Part shown: piece after piece, positions 5,911-7,488 of the stretch
Layout of the letters: every line of letters starts with the position of its first letter
Numbering within the stretch: the first letter of the stretch is position 1
Source: Acidobacteriota bacterium
Lineage (GTDB): Bacteria; Acidobacteriota; Terriglobia; Terriglobales; Acidobacteriaceae
Direction of reading: 5' to 3'
DNA: 7,488 nucleotides
Assembly (NCBI GenBank): GCA_021851465.1
Contig: JAJZDL010000141.1
Location: 1-7,488 of the forward strand
Translations under genes and position numbers: made by a program
Notes under the pieces: model-generated
The model's input: only the letters and a program-made list of their open reading frames with translations
What the model was told of the DNA's origin: nothing
Database searches by the model: none

Positions 5911-7488
5911 TCAGGCTTCGACGAGGGCGTAGCGGCGTTGCCACTGGTGTTTGAGGCGTGCCCAGACGGCGGCGATCTGAGTGGGTGGGATTGTGGGATC
6001 GGGCGCGGCGGCGAAGCGTACGGATTCGCGTTTGGCGAGTTCGAGGAGGGCGCGGTCGCGCAGGAGGTTGGCGACGCGGAACTCCGGGAGGCCGGTCTGG
6101 CGAGTGCCGAAGAATTCGCCGGGGCCGCGCTGCTGGAGGTCGAGTTCGGCGAGTTCGAAGCCGTTCTGGGTTGCGACCAGCGCGTTGAGACGTGCTTCGG
6201 CCTGTTCGGTGACGCGATCGCCGGTCATCAATATGCAGAAGCTTTTGGTTGCTCCGCGTCCGACGCGGCCGCGGAGCTGGTGCATCTGGGCGAGGCCGAA
6301 CCGTTCTGCGTGGTCGATGACCATGACGGAGGCGTTGGCGACGTCGACGCCGACCTCGATGACGGTGGTGGCGACGAGGACGTCGATCTCGCCGCGGTGG
6401 AAGCGGGCCATGACGACTTCCTTGTCGTCGGCGGAGAGGCGTCCGTGGATGAGGCCGAGGCGGAGGCCGGCGAGCGGGCCGTGGCGGAGCTCGTCGTACA
6501 TCTCGCTGGCGGAACGGAGTTTGGCTTTGGCGGCGAAGAGATTGTCGGGTTTGGTTGATTTACTTTTCGCAGGGGTCTTCGCAGTGGTCTTCGCAGTGGT
6601 CTTCGCGGTGGTCTTGCCGGTTCGCTTGGCGGCCAGCTCGTTGACCGGCTGCGGCTGTTCGTCGTGGGGAAAGTCGAGTTCGGGCTGGTCGTCGTTGGCG
6701 CCTTCGATGATGGGATAGACGAGGTATGCCTGGCGGCCCTGTGCGACCTGTTTGCGGATGAACTCCCAGACTTCTCCGGCGCGGGCGTCGGTGGTTCGGC
6801 GGGTGACGATGGGGGTGCGTCCGGGGGGCATCTCGTCGATGACGGAGAGATCGAGATCGCCGTAGAGGGTGAGGGCGAGGGTGCGCGGGATTGGGGTTGC
6901 GGTCATGGCGAGGACGTCGGGATCGGAGGCGATGCCTGCCGGATTTCCTTCGCCGCGCTCGCCTGCGGGCTTTTTCATCAGCTTGAATCGCTGCTGCACG
7001 CCGAAGCGGTGCTGCTCGTCGACGATGACGAGGCCGAGGTTGCTGAAGTCGACCTTGTCCTCTTGCAGGGCGTGCGTCCCGATGATGAACTGCGCTTCGC
7101 CGCGCATGATTCGGCCCTGCGTCTGGCGTTTGGCGGCGGGGTCGAGCGAGCCTGTGAGGAGGGCGACTTTATAGGGCTTGCCGGTGCTGGGCGAGACAGC
7201 GTCTGCGAGGAGTTTGCGCGCGGAGAGGTAGTGCTGTGTGGCGAGGATCTCCGTGGGGGCCATGAGCGCGACCTGGTGGCCGTTCTCGATGGCGACGAGC
7301 GCGGCCTGCATCGCGACGATCGTCTTGCCGGAGCCGACATCGCCTTGCAGGAGGCGGCGCATGGGCTGGGGGCGGCGCATGTCTGAGACGATCTCTCCGA
7401 GGACCCGCTTCTGCGCGGCGGTGGGATGGAAGGGCAGGACTTGTTTGATGGCCTCGCGCACGGCGGGGCCGGTGGCGAAGGCTGTGCC
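5911..7488 (-). CDS. recG: ATP-dependent DNA helicase RecG, C-terminal part (start outside window)
   Basis: RecG is a superfamily 2 DNA translocase that remodels stalled replication forks and branched recombination intermediates. About 525 residues are visible; the N-terminal wedge domain and start lie beyond base 7488. The first motor domain opens with FHPTAAQKRVL and PMRRLLQGDVGSGKT, whose Walker A is at 7321-7344. The DEQH box at 7009-7020 follows, then TATPIPRTLALTLYGDLDLS. The second motor domain shows GLIHGRL, VLVATTVIEVGVDV, HAERFGLAQMHQLRGRVGRG and the RecG-specific C-terminal part with QQRGPGEFFGTRQTGLPEF. Between QAYLVYPIIEGA and MYDEL lie about 60 residues, longer and more repetitive than the E. 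coli linker. They include an acidic half (DDQPELDFPHDEQ) and a basic KTTA repeat ending in KTPAKSKSTK (about 6508-6699). All helicase motifs are intact. The gene converges on moaC with a 245-bp gap between them. Confidence 0.97.
   Translation of the reverse strand, partial: GTAFATGPAVREAIKQVLPFHPTAAQKRVLGEIVSDMRRPQPMRRLLQGDVGSGKTIVAMQAALVAIENGHQVALMAPTEILATQHYLSARKLLADAVSPSTGKPYKVALLTGSLDPAAKRQTQGRIMRGEAQFIIGTHALQEDKVDFSNLGLVIVDEQHRFGVQQRFKLMKKPAGERGEGNPAGIASDPDVLAMTATPIPRTLALTLYGDLDLSVIDEMPPGRTPIVTRRTTDARAGEVWEFIRKQVAQGRQAYLVYPIIEGANDDQPELDFPHDEQPQPVNELAAKRTGKTTAKTTAKTTAKTPAKSKSTKPDNLFAAKAKLRSASEMYDELRHGPLAGLRLGLIHGRLSADDKEVVMARFHRGEIDVLVATTVIEVGVDVANASVMVIDHAERFGLAQMHQLRGRVGRGATKSFCILMTGDRVTEQAEARLNALVATQNGFELAELDLQQRGPGEFFGTRQTGLPEFRVANLLRDRALLELAKRESVRFAAAPDPTIPPTQIAAVWARLKHQWQRRYALVEA
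6566..6613 (-). repeat. 12-bp minisatellite inside recG
   Basis: Four contiguous 12-bp units on the plus strand (TTCGCAGGGGTC, TTCGCAGTGGTC twice, TTCGCGGTGGTC) differ from one another by one or two bases. On the coding strand they give a KTTA/KTPA repeat in the RecG linker insertion. The unit length is a multiple of three, so gain or loss of units keeps the reading frame. Confidence 0.85.

Noticed and set aside
5419..6558. 379-codon plus-strand open frame spanning moaC, the repeat array and the end of recG
   Set aside because: It crosses two conserved genes in wrong frames and the repeat array, and its Gly/Ala/Asp/Glu-rich translation has no domain.

Overview
This GC-rich window looks like a chromosomal segment from an Acidobacteriota genome of the Acidobacteriaceae/Terriglobia type. 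That assignment is an inference. It rests on the high GC content, a secreted protein joining a carboxypeptidase-regulatory-like domain to TPRs, and two kinds of dispersed repeat that I recall from that group. The repeats are the 'SERSE' type (reverse translation HSERSEG / VILSERSESKDP) and a CCCACGTCTC/GAGACGTGGG palindrome next to GGGCACCC. No plasmid, phage, IS or CRISPR signature is visible.

Left block (1-3782, all + strand): the C-terminal part of a family 9 glycosyltransferase (LPS heptosyltransferase type), an integral-membrane ICMT/phospholipid-methyltransferase-family protein, a secreted DUF3108 protein, a small DUF2007 protein, and a secreted CarboxypepD_reg-TPR protein. The first three look like cell-envelope genes. 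A strong intrinsic terminator at about 3805-3839 closes the block.

Middle block (3890-5665, + strand): moeA and moaC, 9 bp apart, form a molybdenum-cofactor pair. MoaC makes cyclic pyranopterin monophosphate early in the pathway, and MoeA inserts molybdate at the end. moeA carries an in-frame insertion containing a perfect 10-bp inverted repeat, apparently a dispersed palindromic repeat that landed inside the gene.

Right block (5666-7488): a 245-bp convergent intergenic region holds two near-identical repeat units and a shortened third, spaced 36 bp apart. It is followed on the minus strand by the C-terminal ~525 residues of RecG helicase, whose start lies outside the window. This RecG has an unusual ~60-residue insertion in its second motor domain, with a KTTA tandem repeat encoded by a 12-bp minisatellite.

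I found no wholly new system. The most interesting features are the repeats that entered coding sequence (moeA) or expanded inside it (recG), and the tandem SERSE-type array. Family assignments for moeA, moaC, recG and the glycosyltransferase are secure. DUF3108 and DUF2007 are recognised from memory of family patterns and their functions are unknown.
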